Translations under genes and position numbers: made by a program | Source of the DNA: Numida meleagris | Lineage: Eukaryota; Chordata; Aves; Galliformes; Numididae | NCBI RefSeq assembly: GCF_002078875.1 | Contig: NC_034410.1 | Coordinates: 95,967,292 to 96,031,291, forward strand | Direction of reading: 5' to 3' | Length of the DNA: 64,000 bases | The notes under the pieces: generated by a model | What the model was told of the DNA's origin: nothing | The model's input: the letters and a program-made list of their open reading frames with translations, nothing else | Databases searched by the model: none | In this document: piece by piece, positions 12,655-26,340 of the stretch | Numbering within the stretch: position 1 is the first letter of the stretch | How the letters are laid out: each line of letters starts with the position of its first letter

Positions 12655-13495
12655 TCATTGCCACACAGGGGGACCTAGACAGGCCTGAGCAGTGGGCCCA
12701 GGTGAACCTCATGAGGTTCAACAAATCCAAATGCAACATCTTGCACCTGTGTTGAGGCAAACCCCACTACCAATACAAACTGGGGCATGAAAAGATTGAG
12801 CACAGCCCTGCTGAAAAAGACCTGGAGGAACTGCAGGCTGGTAAGCTGGACATGAGCCAGTAATGTGCCCTTGCACCCCAGAAAGCCAACCATACCCTGG
12901 ACTGCCTTAAAAGAAACATGGCCAGCAGGGTGAGGGAGGTGATCCTGCCCCTCTACTCTGTGCTAGTGAGGCCTCACCTGGAGTACTGCATCCAGATGTG
13001 AAGTCCTCAGTACAGGAGAGACATGGACCTACTAGAGCATGTCCAGAGGAGGGCCACAAAAATGATGCACGGAATAGAACACCTCTCCTACGAGGAGAGG
13101 CTGAGGGTTCTGGGGCTGTTCAGCCTGGAGAAGAGAAGGCTGTGAGGTGACCTGACAGCGGCCTGTCAGTATCTGAAGGGGAGCTACAGGAAAGAAGGGG
13201 ACAGACTCTCTAGGAGGGTCTGTGATGATAAAACAAGGGGAAATGGCTTCAACCTCAAAGAGGGGAGATTTAGGTCGGATATAAGGAAAAAGTCTTTTAC
13301 AGTGAGGGTGGTGAGGCACTGGAACAGGTTGCCCAGAGATGTGGTTGATGGCCTGTCCCTGGAGACTTTCAAGGTGAGGCTGGATCAGGCCCCGGGCAAC
13401 CTGATTGTGCTGTGGATGTCCCTGTTCATTGCAGGGGAGTTGGACCAGATGGCCTTCAGAGGTCCCTTCCAACTCTAAGGATTCTATGATTCTAT
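12655..13495 (+). mobile_element. CR1 LINE 3' part, about 840 bp
   Basis: The longest CR1 copy in the window. Landmarks in order are GTGAACCTCATGAGGTTCAA, GAGGCCTCACCTGGAGTACT, GAACACCTCTCCTACGAGGA, GTTCAGCCTGGAGAAGAGAA, GGTTGCCCAGAGATGTGGTT and the tail GATTCTATGATTCTATA. This covers the last part of the former ORF2 (reverse transcriptase region) and the 3' UTR. The ORF2 frame is broken, so no polymerase can be made. Open frames called on both strands at 12497-12893 and 13032-13845 are mostly by-products of this repeat. The two-unit tail is well preserved, which suggests a moderately young copy. Confidence 0.96.
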
Positions 13496-13754
13496 ACGAC
13501 AGAATAAAACAATTGAATGCAATGGATTTTTTGAAAAAAACTAGTCAAAATATGCGACAGATCTTGAAACACCTGAGAAGAATAAGGGTAACTGTCATTA
13601 ACAGTATCCTTTGGGCTGTGCTGGTGTTGCTGCAGAGAACTTCACGCACGTGCCTCTTACCTGCAACTTTGTTCACGTTCTCTTGGAATTATAAAATCAC
13701 TTACTCTAATTCTATAAAAACACAAAAGCAATTCTGTAAGAAATATCAAGTGAG

Positions 13755-14070
13755 TATTTATACACTATTGTATAAACCCACAGTGTACCTACACCTTGAA
13801 CACTGTGAGCAGCTATGGCCTCCCATTGCAAATAGGGTCTGGTAAAAGCAGGAGAAACATGGAAGGGCAAGAAGAATGAGCGAAGATATGGAAGGAGTCC
13901 TGCAAGAGAACCAGTTAAACAGACTCCTTAAGCTGAAACATAAATATTTGGAGGGATATGGTATGTAATGAGGAGGACAGTGTGGAAAAGATGAAATAAC
14001 AAAATGACAAACCAGAGAAAACAGAATGACTTGAAAGAAAAAAAAAAGAGAAAGAAAAAAGAAAAATCTT
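13755..14070 (+). mobile_element. Ancient CR1-like LINE fragment
   Basis: CTACACCTTGAACACTGTGA, GCAGCTATGGCCTCCCATTG, AATAGGGTCTGGTAAAAGCA and GGGCAAGAAGAATGAGCGAA follow, in order, the pattern of the old vertebrate CR1/L3 family region encoding the end of the reverse transcriptase. It is much more diverged than the neighbouring CR1 copy at 12655-13495 and lies in the same orientation about 260 bp away. It may be a separate, much older insertion. Confidence 0.65.
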
Positions 14071-17000
14071 TCAAGTGGTACTTTCTCACGCATACAACAA
14101 AAACGTAAGACTAGAGAAGTACTTCAAATATCAAAAAACAGCTATAAATCCACTGAGACTAAAAGAATAAATGCAGGAAATTTTACCATGCCTACTGTGT
14201 GCTTGCCTCTCTCAAACTCTTTCCAGTGCCACTACTGGCCATCACTGGAGATGAGATTTGGTGCTAAATGAACCCAGGATCTGAGCTCACAGTTTTCTTA
14301 TAGTATTATTGAGCTGTGCAAATCAATTCAAGGTAAATTATCTAAGATTCTGTGCATGAACCCTTCCCTTCGGCACAGAAAGTTATGCTGGTGCAGCCTA
14401 CTGTTCAGTAAGCCTTTTAAAGATATTATTATTAGAAAAAACACAATATGAAAATGAATCACAGTGATTATTGAAAAGACCTACTGTTCACAGCTTAATA
14501 GCATCCAGAGAACTGTCACTTATCTGAAGAAGATTTTGCTTATTTCAAGTTTCGTGCCAATCTCTAACCTACACAAGTTTTCCCACCCCCAAGAAAATCC
14601 ATAAAAGAGCTCAACGACCTCCCAAATATATATTTAACATGGAAAAATGATTTGCAGATTTTGTTTTTCAGTTGAAAGTGTTTGTGATTTCGGTATTAAT
14701 ATCACTGCGTAACCGGATATTCAGCGGCAAGCACACTGAGCTTCCAGTACACTAGCAAGGCATTTAGGTCCACCTATATGCACACATTTAAGCATTTGCA
14801 AAACTGGACTGTAGGCAATCCAGGATTTTTGGATGAGCTCTATTTTTGTGGGCCATTCTACTTCTTGCTAGGCTTTCATTCATCAGTGAGAAGAATAAAA
14901 ACTGGCTCCGAACGTAAGGACAAGCACCAAATTTAATTCCTTATTTCTGCAGAAGCAGAGGAAATTCTTGCAGGTTGGATTTTCCAAAACATGCATTGCT
15001 ACTTTCCCTTACTGATAAATATAATCAATCAAACTCTTTTCTTATTATGATTTCTGACCAATTACTATTCCCTAACTATTTTTTTCGTCCATAATATACT
15101 CACACTGTTGTTTGTTGGTTAGATTTTTTTCATTGGCTGTTGTTACAATCTAGAGAGAAAGTCTGCAAATAATAACAAAGACTAAAACCGTAATTCTAGG
15201 AGAAGAAAAATAAAAGCTCTGCTGTTCAATTAAAAGTATGTTGTCCCAAATACATCGGTTTGTTCTTCCCCTAAGGAAAAGGCAACACTAGCATAAAAAA
15301 AAAAATGAAGCACAAGATGAAGTTCAAATTAAAGGATGCTTTTCTGCCAGAAAAAAATACTCCCACCCCAATGTTCAAGGTCTACCAAACTCCACCAGGA
15401 AGTCTCACTCTTCTGTAAGACCTGCTAGAAATCTGATGATTAAAGACGTGCTTTCAGGAACATGTGGAAATACCTGATCTCTTCCTCTCTCAACTGGCAA
15501 AATAAAATAAATGACCATGTATTTGTAGCATAAGGGCTTTTTATTTACATTTCCCTTCTGCCTTTTCTTTCTGACTTGGGTTGTGAATTCCTCCAGGCAG
15601 CTGGCCTGGACCCAAGGTGCTCTGGACCTGACCTCCAGGTCCCACTTCTAGTCCTGGCCAGCTCCAGCTCTGCAGGCAGAGAGTCAATGGCTGTCTGCAG
15701 AGGAAACTGAGGATACACTTCTCCCTGTTTTACTTAGCCATTCTTTGCCTTTTCATGTTTTTCCTACCTGACAGTTCTTAAATTTGATATTATTTAGCTG
15801 ATATGAAAGAAAGAACGTGGGTGTATGTTAAGAAAAGAATGATCTGCACAGCTCTGTCACTTAACATCCTATGGAAGTGAGGGTGGACGTGATCAAAAAG
15901 CATTCACCAACTTAAGAGAGATAAGAGGACTTGCATATCTTTAGCCTATTTTATCTTGCTAAACAATTTCACAGTTTCTAACAGTGGGATAATTATATTG
16001 CGTTAAAATATGTTTAAGTCCTACTGACAGCAATAAGAAAACTCAAAGGGAATGAATTGGCAGAAGTGTCAGAGAACGTTTACTTTTAAAGGATTTAAAA
16101 GGCAAAGTTCATCTCTAATGTCGACATAACGGATAAAGATTCCAATATTCTTCTTGCCTAAGGATAAATATTCTTTCAAAACATCCAACATAGGTTTTTA
16201 AAACAAATTCGAGTAGATTAATTACAAGAGTCCACTTTAAACCAACTAAAATTAATCTACTGATTTAAAGTAAGAAAGCGTAATCTCCAAGCTTCATGGG
16301 ATAGCTGGCATGTTTACAACCAGATGTAGCTCTGTTCCGAGAAATTACTGCAAGACTTTCCAAAGTAAAGGACAACATAAACTTAAAACTGTGTAGTACA
16401 AATTACATCCTTAAGAAAAGCTCCTAGAACTTGAATAAAACACTTGAATCTTTTAACAGAAAAGCAAATGAAATTAAATAGGTGTCAGAACAAAAATCAT
16501 AGCCGTAACTTCCAACAAACTGCAAACGCACATTGTTCTTGCCTCTCATCTGCTTTACAGCCCTATTTACATTTATCATAAAAAGCTGCTTCAATATTTG
16601 GGGGGAAAATATCAACCATAATATTTTTGTGTTTTAAACTTATTTACTTCATTTTATGCAAGGGAGACATAGAGTCTTCTGTTGATACTGCTGAGCTTGT
16701 TCTCTATTCCTCTGCTGAAACTGCTGCCTTCCACAAACCAAATATCCAGTCTGCTGGTGCAGACGACATTGACATCAAGAAGATAATCCACTGTTGACAA
16801 TAACTACAATCAATCAATGGATGAAGCCGTGCAAGCGATGAAAAAAAATCTGCTAAGGTCTACCCTGGCAGTGCTTAACACTGTTCCAGAAACTCCAGTT
16901 CGAATTGCATCACATGCTGAAGAAAGGGCACGCAGCTCAGATTTATGGCCGTTGTGCCAATGAACACTCACTTCTTTGAACCTCTTAACAATGACACTAT

Positions 17001-20000
17001 TATTGCATGAGTAGGTGATATCCTCTGGTCCATAGGTCTCTCTGGCTTCAGTGACAAGGCACATGCATGTGATGATTTATCCCTGTTGTGTATTTTTTTT
17101 TTTTTAAACCACGGCCACTGAAGTCAAAAGATTCTCCCTGACTAGTAAACACATTACTTTTACAAAGCACTCAAAAATGGTAAAAGCAGTACATCTACCA
17201 GTCATCTTTGGCTTAAGAGATTAAAAGAATTAATTGATAATGAGGACAACTGTTCAACATGTTCAGCTATGTTTACAATTTTACTGGCTGCGATGGAAAA
17301 TCTGTTTTAAAGCAGCTTATAAATAAAGACAATTCATTAAATATTTTACTGCCTTTCCTCTGAAAACTGGCACTTGTAAAAGTCTGAAATGTTGTCATCA
17401 TCCTCGGACTAATTGGACAGTGAGTCTTCATTAAGCAACGTGGTTACTCTTTGTGCATATTTATATTTAGCTTCATTATAATGCGGTTTCAACTACACAT
17501 GAGGGAACAAACAAATGAAGTTCTTGCAAAGGTTTTAAAATACATGTTAAGTCTTAATAAACAGATCTGTAATTAAATCTTCAGGAGATTTCAATGTAAA
17601 TCAATCTAAGTTCTAAAAAGTGCAAGAATTTCTTTCCTGTTGTTTCTTCCCTGAAGGAAGATCTGGAATAAAGATCAATCTGTGATCCAGAGAGGCTGTG
17701 AAGGCTCTCCTTCAGACAGCAATGCTACTCCAGCTGTTCTTCAGCACCTCGCTGTCTGAGGTGGAGGACTGCTGCCGCCTGCACAGCTTACAGAAGGCAC
17801 CTCAGCAGCAGCCAGGAGCTTAGGAAAGAAGACAAAACAGCAACCACAACTGGAAACATATCAGCCACCTTCACAGATCTGTGTCCAGTGCAAAGACAAT
17901 GGTCATTCAGGCTTTAACCTCTCACTGTCACCTTTCTCTGATTTAAAATTAGGGCATACACTGAAAAACACCAGATGAACAAAAATATTCTGAGGCACAT
18001 AAATGATCGTGTAATATATTTTTGGTTCAATGATGAAAATCAGTCACTCCTACTTAAAATGATAATTGGAGTTATTAGTCTTCCAGTTGCCATCAAATCA
18101 GTATATCTAAATGTAGAAGTAAAAATATTTTTATCCTTATAAAGTGCTATGGAAGTATATAAAGTTTTCAGCTAAAATTGTATCCAAAAAGACAGAATGT
18201 GAAATAAGTATTTGACTGGGTGCTGGCTTGACTTTCAAAAAGCCTCCAATTAATTTGCATTCATTGAAGTAATACCAGTAAATACCAACAATTTTGAAGA
18301 CTACAGAAGTTTTAGTTAGTACTAATAAAAATAGATATTATCTGTTCTGTTTCACAGTGAAAACCTGTGTCTTGTGCAATGATAATAAATAAGACAAGCT
18401 GGGTAAGCGTGAATACCGCATCACTATCTGCGAAATCAGATTCACGACATAAGATAGGAAACATTTAATTTGGAGCTACTGTGATAACATAGTATGGAAT
18501 ACAACACTACTGTTGATTCATAAGCAGCATTGTTTATCATCCCCTGTTAAGTAACTGTCTTTTCACACTGAAATTCATTATTTTTCATTGAAAGCTATGT
18601 AAAAGCATATTCTAAAAAAGACAAATATATATGAGAAAAGTGAACCTATGATACTGAGATAGGAAGAGCTAGAAACAAACTCAGAAACGAATACCTACTC
18701 TTTATTTTTGCTGAATACTGCTGCTCATTTGTGATAATGCATAGGACTTCCTACGGCTCCCAGTCTCTGTCTTTCTGCTGTTGGCAGAAGTGCTATAGCC
18801 TACTCAAATCACTCCAATTTTAAGCCCTAATCGCATTTTCAGTAAAATCTGAGTATTTTTTAAATAATTAAAATAAAGAAATTAAAGAAAATTGTGGTGG
18901 ATAATTTTACAGTTGCACAATATGTTATCACTTCAAAAAGTTCTGTTTGTTTGTTTTTCAACACTGCGCTAGACTTGTTTGCAATTTGATCCCCATTCCA
19001 ATTTTCTGGTTCTGCAACTGTATGCTTAAAGTAACGCTTTGTTATTTTTGAAAGCACGACTGATTGACTAATCCATAAGCAGCAAACTTAATCCTTAAAG
19101 AGAATATGAACACCACAACTTGTAACATCAAGGTATACCCTTGATCTCAGGTATGAAATGTTTACAATTTAGTACGTGAACGTTGACTAATCAAGACATC
19201 AGGGATTCAACTTAATGAAAACCAGACACACTTCCATGAAATCTGTATGCAAGCAGGTATTTCATACTGAGGGAAAGGTATCACAGGGCATCAGCAGAAT
19301 CTGCTCTCAGCATGAAAAGAGCACAACTTCCATATTGGCTGTTAATTAATCATACGCATACAGCATAAAAACGACAGCTATTGCAACAAAGAAATTTTAT
19401 CTGTTGCATAACTGCTATTTCTCCCCATATCCACTACTTAACCATATCAATCTTCTTAACAATATTAGTCTTCGTGTGAAGAATGAAGAGTTGCCAACAA
19501 CTCGGTTAGCATGCACAATATTTGCAGGTGCTCTTCTTTGACAGATTTCTTCCTTAGTATTTTAAGCTGTTCATTCGCGGTAGCAATGCTGCTGTTGTAC
19601 CCATACAACTTAATCATTATCTGGCCTTCTAGATCTTTTCCAAGTTTGTGAAAATAATAACAACTGTTATTATTAGTGTGCATCTTAGACCAAGAAAAAG
19701 GCAAATGACAGTGTTTAAAAGTCTACTTGATTCTTAAAAGTTAATTTTGAATTGAAACTACAGTAACATTAATGATCACAGATAGTTACAAAAACTTGTG
19801 GTTGTTCATCCTACTCCAAATGATAAACAAAGCCCTGAAGTCAAAATCTAGCTAGGAAGAAAAACGAAATAAAGCCACTGGTGGCAATATTCACCGTATT
19901 TTCTCTTTTATGACATTTTCACGTAAAACGTGGTATATTTTCATACTCCCGAGAAACATGGAAATACTTGAAGTTATTTGAAAACTAGAAGTGTACGATG

Positions 20001-23000
20001 ATGTTGTTTTCTAACTCCTTTGGGCGCCATCAAGTATGTATTACTGGGAAACTTAGACACATTGTGGCCAAATAGCATATTGAAGTCACAGCATTAACTG
20101 CACAACTGAAGAAAGTTTAACCATACATGAACCTCATTTATCATGTCTGCCATCTTTTACTTAAATATTTAGTGTCAAGATTTTCTGGTGCCTAGAAATA
20201 CATGTCAGCAAAATCCAAGCTCCTCCAAACACCGCCACATGTAAACCAGCCATCACCAGGCGTTAACGTCAGTATGAATTTCCATATTACGTCCAAGAAG
20301 GACTGCCTAAGGAAAGCCTATGTAACTTCAAATGATGACCATAATTTTCTTTCTTTCTCCTGTTTTTACATTACAGAAATGACGTCCTCATTTTTATGAA
20401 GAAAATGTTGAGGAAAATTCAAGTCATGAAATTGAACTCAAATGACCATATCTAAAAAGGCAGAGCAAATCACAGGCCAGCTGAATCTAAAGCACTTTCC
20501 CTGTCAATGCCTACATTAACATCTCACTTTTGAAAGCTGAATTAAAGAGTTTGCCTGACAGATAAAATAGCTTTACAAATTATTTTTAAAACCAGCATTC
20601 TAAAATCAGCACAAGGGATTACATTTGTACAATTTGGTGTTTTATGAAGGTTTAACAAAATATTTTGCCTTCCTAGAAACATTCTAGCGAAGGAAAACGA
20701 GTCTTTAGACAAGTCTCCCTGGTCCCCAATAACCAGATGAAATATTTGCATGTTTTCTACTAAGCAAGTGATTCACGTTCATTGACGAGTAGTTTGTATA
20801 GGCAAACATTAGACTACACACTTTGGTTGTAGCTGATTGACTACCTGCTAGATACACACAGAACTGATCACTTGAACCTGATCTGAGAGAATATAAAGTT
20901 AAAGGAATTATGCACCGCACAAATGTGCTGTACCCACCAAATTCAAATACTTTAACAAAGACAACTGAACTTGAATACACACATGCTTACATAACACAGC
21001 ATGTTTTTCCACAGCTACTAGCATAATACGCCCTTAATATGTCCACTCTGTTCCACAAAGGACAAAATAAATCCCCATCAATAAAGGATTAAAAATGGCA
21101 CAGGTCAATTCCTGTTAACTTTAGCAACTATCAATCAACACTTTGCCAAAAATAACAAAAAAAATCTTTTCCGATGTGCTGTGCATGCTTCCATTTCAGT
21201 TTTAATGCCCTTCTGCTGATTCCATCCTGGGGCTAAGTATGGGGCTAAGATAATGCCTAAAGTAGTCATCAGAAGAAAATTTATTTTGATTCCTTTTATG
21301 AGTTCAAGGAAGAACCTTCAATGGACACATGACCTACTCACATTTATTAATTTCATAAAAAAATCAAGCCCTAAATGTTACTATTTATATAACTAGACCG
21401 CACCCGTTACTCAGGCATATTTTGTATTTGGTAGTACCCTAGTCCTTCAACAAAAGTAATGAAAAGCACCACCAAAATCATAATAAAAACCAAGAGACTT
21501 TTGATTTTGTTTTATATCAATTAAGTAAATCATCAAGGTAGCAAACCTAAAATAAATTAAGGAATAATTTTTAAAAAATTAAGTAAAACTATGGAGGGGG
21601 GCAATTTAGACATTCTTAAAGCAATATTAAAATGTTGTAAAGAAGAAAACATTTGTTTTAAAATGTTTGTCTCTATGAAAACAAGCTGTTTGGCTTACAT
21701 TTTGTAGTGATCTATGCAATTAAAAGACCCAACAAACAAAACCCTAAAATACAGATTAAGAGTATAAATGCGAATCTCATTCTCAGTCAAATTCGTGGAA
21801 GCTCCGTCACAAATTTGAGTTAAAATATGGTTTCACTCACAGGAAATCACTATTTTCAAATCCACTTATTTTAAAAGCTAACTCTCACAATTAAATGTGT
21901 ATTAGTTAATTTGTAAGCAATTTAAGCATGCATATCCAAGCACACCCAACATGTCACAAATACATTTGAATTAGTGCACAAGTGTTGGCCATACTGCGCC
22001 ATCAACGAAGTTTCTGCATACCATCAGGTGTCACTCTTTAAAGACCTGTGGTATGGCGTGTTCATTTTTCCACACTTTGCATGAAGCTTATTTGAAATAC
22101 ATCTTAAACTAATTTATTTTTAAGACGAAGATTTAATGACTGATATTATCCAAAAAATAACACACCTGTAAATCATATTGCAGCAGCAGGGGCAGCTACC
22201 TTTAACAGCTCAACATGATCCGTACTGTTAAAAATCCTAAAATTACCTCTTTCCTCATTCAGAGAAAGAAGGGTCACATTCGTCAAGTTTTAGAACGCGC
22301 CAAAATTTACCCCTGCAGCAACACCTGAGCTCTGCCAAAGTCAGCATTTTTTTTTTCCCTTAGACCTGCTTTCAAATACAGATAATAGAACAGCAAGTGC
22401 TGAATGAACACTATTAAATACTGCATGGGTTTCTCTGGTTCAGAAGGCCTCATTCCGAACATCAGGAATCAGCAATGCTTAGCACAGAATGCTACCATTA
22501 CTGTTCGATTGATGATTACTATCCAAGTATTTGTTTTTATATTTGTCCCTGTACCAAAACACTACATGGGTCAAAAGTTATTTCAGCTGGAAACATAATT
22601 TTACTTTAAGTTATCATTAACTTAAACTGGAGCAGAATCAAGCCCTGAAGCACAATAGCACATTTTTTTTTAATCTGTCTTGCTTATACATCTTCCTGGA
22701 GAGAAACAGCATGCTAAAGCAACAGGAATTCTTAAAAAAAAATCTAGCCCTACTATACATTATACAAACACATAACCTATGAATTGGGCAGAGAAGACAA
22801 CAGACAGGAATAGATGAAACCGACATATAAAATACATTTACTTCGAAAACATAATCAGATTTTTCTTCCTTTTTTAAGCTTGCAACAACTGTTTTTTTTT
22901 CCTACTAAGATCTATTTCAAATAATGTCAGAGATTCATCAGAAATCCTACTTAATTAAAAAAACAGAGTTAATAATTTTTTTTTATTTTTAACCAAAATT

Positions 23001-24645
23001 GACTTTGAGTCAAGATTTCAAATGAATTATTACTTGCTTCAAAGTCCCTGAGGCCTCATTCCTTTTTCCCTCCAAGAAGAATAAGCTTTTCCCTTCTACG
23101 AGGTATCCAACAGTGAGTTCAATTTGTCCAGGTATAGTTGGCTTCTATGAGAACGGAGAAGTTTTTCAAAAAGGTAATTAAAAAAAATGCTTCTCCAACC
23201 CTATAGAAAGTCCACTTCAGTTTTTATTTCTCCTCTGGAAACTCTGAAAAAAAGATGCACTACAGAGAATTGCAAAAGATTTTTGCCACTAGTTATTTTA
23301 CCGAAACAAATAACATACATATCAAAGAGAAAAAAGGGATAAAACAAGCAAAAATGCCTCAGAACTGAAATACCTGCAGAAGACATATTTCATGTCAAAC
23401 TCGACTTCCATTTCTAAAAAGAGTTTCTCACTTCCACCAACTTACATCTACCAATTGAGCAATTATGCCCCATGTGGGTGTACCTTACACTCGTTTTCTT
23501 AACATCTGCATTCTGTGTTAAATTCTAACTGAACAAGATGTCTGATATTTTTTCTTTATCTTGAACCTTCAAAGTGGTAGCTTTACCAGAGGCAAAACCA
23601 CACACCAGAGAATATGAGTCATATAATTAAGAAACGACTCTTCCCCTTCTCCCTCTTCCACCCTGGAGCTATAATAACCTAAAGACACTGTATTGTAAAT
23701 GGCTTCTTTGGTAATACTGATAGCATAAACAACTCATAATCATGTAGCCAATAAATGAAGATTTTTATAGTCCTTACTGTGTCCGTAACAAATTGCACTT
23801 GATATATACTTATATATGCATATATATATATAATCCTAAGGCCAGTGAAAAGTCGTGCTACTATAAAAGTAATTTTCAATAATATTCATGTCTGCGCACT
23901 TGTTTTCATACCACACGAAAAATAGAGAATAGGCTACCCATTTTTCCATAAACAATAATGTAAAAAGGATAAAAATAAGCAAATGAAAGATGCCAGTGCA
24001 AGTTAAACCAAATGGCATCTCTAAGCTGCCTCAGAAGAGTAACCTCTATACAGAAATCCCTCATTTGCTTATGATTCCGTATCAAAAGATGGCAACGCTC
24101 ACATGCAATGAAACCACTGTTCAGGCCAACTACAATTTACAGATAAGGAAGCAAACCACTTTGCTTGACCACTGTTTACACGAATTTCCGCTCTGAAGTG
24201 CAATAATATGGAAAATACTACTGGGGGCACTCCATTCTTTTATTTCCTTTTATATCCTTTTCTGCAGGTGAACCGTAACTCTGCAGATCGATATCCAGCA
24301 TCGAATTCCACACAGGAAAACAGCTTTTAACAGAGTCTTATTTGAAGCGTCAACAGGTACAATAGTATCAGAAATTTTAAAGAGAAGAACACAAAAACAG
24401 CATTTACAAACATCAGCAAAGGAAACAGTAACACCAAAATCTAGCAACGCTAAAACAGGTGCAACCACCAAAGCCTTGAAGGAAAGTTAAGCCAGAGGTA
24501 ACACTGGCACGAGCTCTCCTCATGAGCATCTTCCAAGAAGTCAAAGAAAACAAACCACCAACAAAACAAACAATGCGCCAGTAAATCAAAGCGAAGAGAT
24601 GCATTCCCCCTTAACGCAGAATAAAGCAGCGTTTTCTGTTCTTAC
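14071..24645. other. Intronic DNA, no gene seen apart from a coding-like patch near 16.7-17.06 kb
   Basis: A long AT-rich stretch with few recognisable repeats, small T or A runs (17092-17105, 22346-22356) and an AT dinucleotide patch near 23800-23832. The only segment with an unusual texture is 16670-17065. The absence of recognisable young insertions over about 10 kb is notable. Old diverged repeats may have been missed. Confidence 0.55.
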
Positions 24646-24765
24646 CTGTGTATAGTCAAAGTCAGAAAGAGGAGCTATGCTCTTGATGTAGTCCATTCGA
24701 AATTGGTTTTCTGGGTTGGCCAATGGAACTGGGGGTATTAAAGTGCTCATAGCTGAAACTATAGT
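24646..24765 (-). CDS. GNAL: GNAL exon 4: helical domain of G-alpha-olf
   Basis: Internal exon of 120 bp (40 codons, phase 0 at both ends) on the minus strand. It has a TTCTAG acceptor and a CAG|GTAAG donor. It starts [20 protein letters not shown] and ends DYTQ. This is the rest of helix A and the following helices of the helical domain, whose contacts with the GTPase core slow nucleotide release. The [12 protein letters not shown] block is characteristic of GNAL. A few positions (STLIPP, FRMDY, SDFDYTQ) differ conservatively from the mammalian protein as I remember it. The exons for the rest of the protein (switch regions, NKQD guanine-specificity motif, C-terminal receptor-binding tail) were looked for further left and not found. 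Confidence 0.96.
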
Positions 24766-24948
24766 CTAGAATTGGATAAAACAGAAACAAACACATTAAT
24801 CTGGATAAATCCAAGATGCGGGATCAATAGAAGATAATCCAATCTGATCAGCAAAATAGGATTTCTCTCTGCACAATCTTAGAGAGCACAATTCTGATCA
24901 TTTCCGGTACGCCCAAGCATTTAAGAACAGTATAAAGCGTGTTCTTAC
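24766..24948 (-). other. GNAL: GNAL intron between exons 3 and 4
   Basis: Intron of 183 bp bounded by GTAAGA and TTCTAG on the minus strand. It sits between codons, so it is phase 0. No repeat or second exon was seen in it. Confidence 0.93.
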
Positions 24949-25003
24949 CACAATCGCATCTTTAACATTTTTCCGAATATCCAGTATTTTCTGTTTCTTT
25001 TCT
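24949..25003 (-). CDS. GNAL: GNAL exon 3: start of helical domain
   Basis: Internal exon of 55 bp on the minus strand, between an AACGCAG acceptor and a GTAAGA donor. Its first base completes the Glu codon opened in exon 2. It then encodes 18 residues, EKKQKILDIRKNVKDAIV, and ends in phase 0. This charged segment forms linker 1 and the start of helix A in the alpha-helical domain that closes over the nucleotide. The EKKQKILDIRKN wording is that of G-alpha-olf. From memory, G-alpha-s has a clearly different stretch here, which is the main reason for calling GNAL. The phase fits the exons on both sides. The preceding intron is 839 bp and the following one 183 bp. Confidence 0.95.
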
Positions 25004-26171
<1,168 letters not shown>

Positions 26172-26225
26172 TCATTATTTTATTTACTTTATTCATTTTT
26201 ATTTCATTTTCTTTCGTTTCACATC

Positions 26226-26277
26226 GTTCTGTTCTGTTCCATTCCCTTCCCTTCCACTCCATTCTATTTTGCTCCTG
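26226..26277. repeat. Degenerate pyrimidine pentamer repeat (NTTCY-like)
   Basis: Units such as GTTCT, GTTCC, ATTCC and CTTCC follow each other largely in a 5-bp register. A T-rich run comes before them at about 26155-26220. This is the degenerate outer part of the tandem array that becomes pure (TATTC)n to the right. Confidence 0.7.
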
Positions 26278-26340
26278 TTCTATTCTATTCTATTCTATTC
26301 TATTCTATTCTATTCTATTCTATTCTATTCTATTCTGTTC
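26278..26340. repeat. Pure pentanucleotide microsatellite (TATTC)n
   Basis: About a dozen uninterrupted TATTC units ending with one TGTTC. The strand is almost entirely pyrimidine plus one A per unit. Its purity suggests recent expansion and probable length polymorphism. Confidence 0.97.

Larger units (their letters stand above)
1..24645 (-). other. GNAL: GNAL large intron after exon 4 (left end outside window)
   Basis: This starts with the GTAAG donor of exon 4 and runs to the left edge. I searched by eye, in reverse complement, for conserved G-alpha segments expected next (the FERSNEYQLIDCAQ, DVGGQRDERRKW, NKQD and HLKQYELL motifs) and found none, so the whole stretch is read as one intron. 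A very long intron at this position fits the human gene as I recall it. The sequence is AT-rich with scattered CR1 fragments, one mariner relic and short A- or T-rich runs. A missed short exon cannot be excluded without alignment. Confidence 0.7.

Noticed and set aside
13032..13472. 146-codon minus-strand frame
   Set aside because: Entirely antisense within the CR1 copy at 12655-13495.
17640..17830. Possible CR1 fragment around CCAGAGAGGCTGTGAAGGCTC
   Set aside because: Only one short word resembles CR1. The following bases do not continue the match.
1..24645. A search for the intronless CHMP1B copy found inside human GNAL
   Set aside because: No frame of suitable length or sequence in this part. 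It may lie further left, or be absent here.
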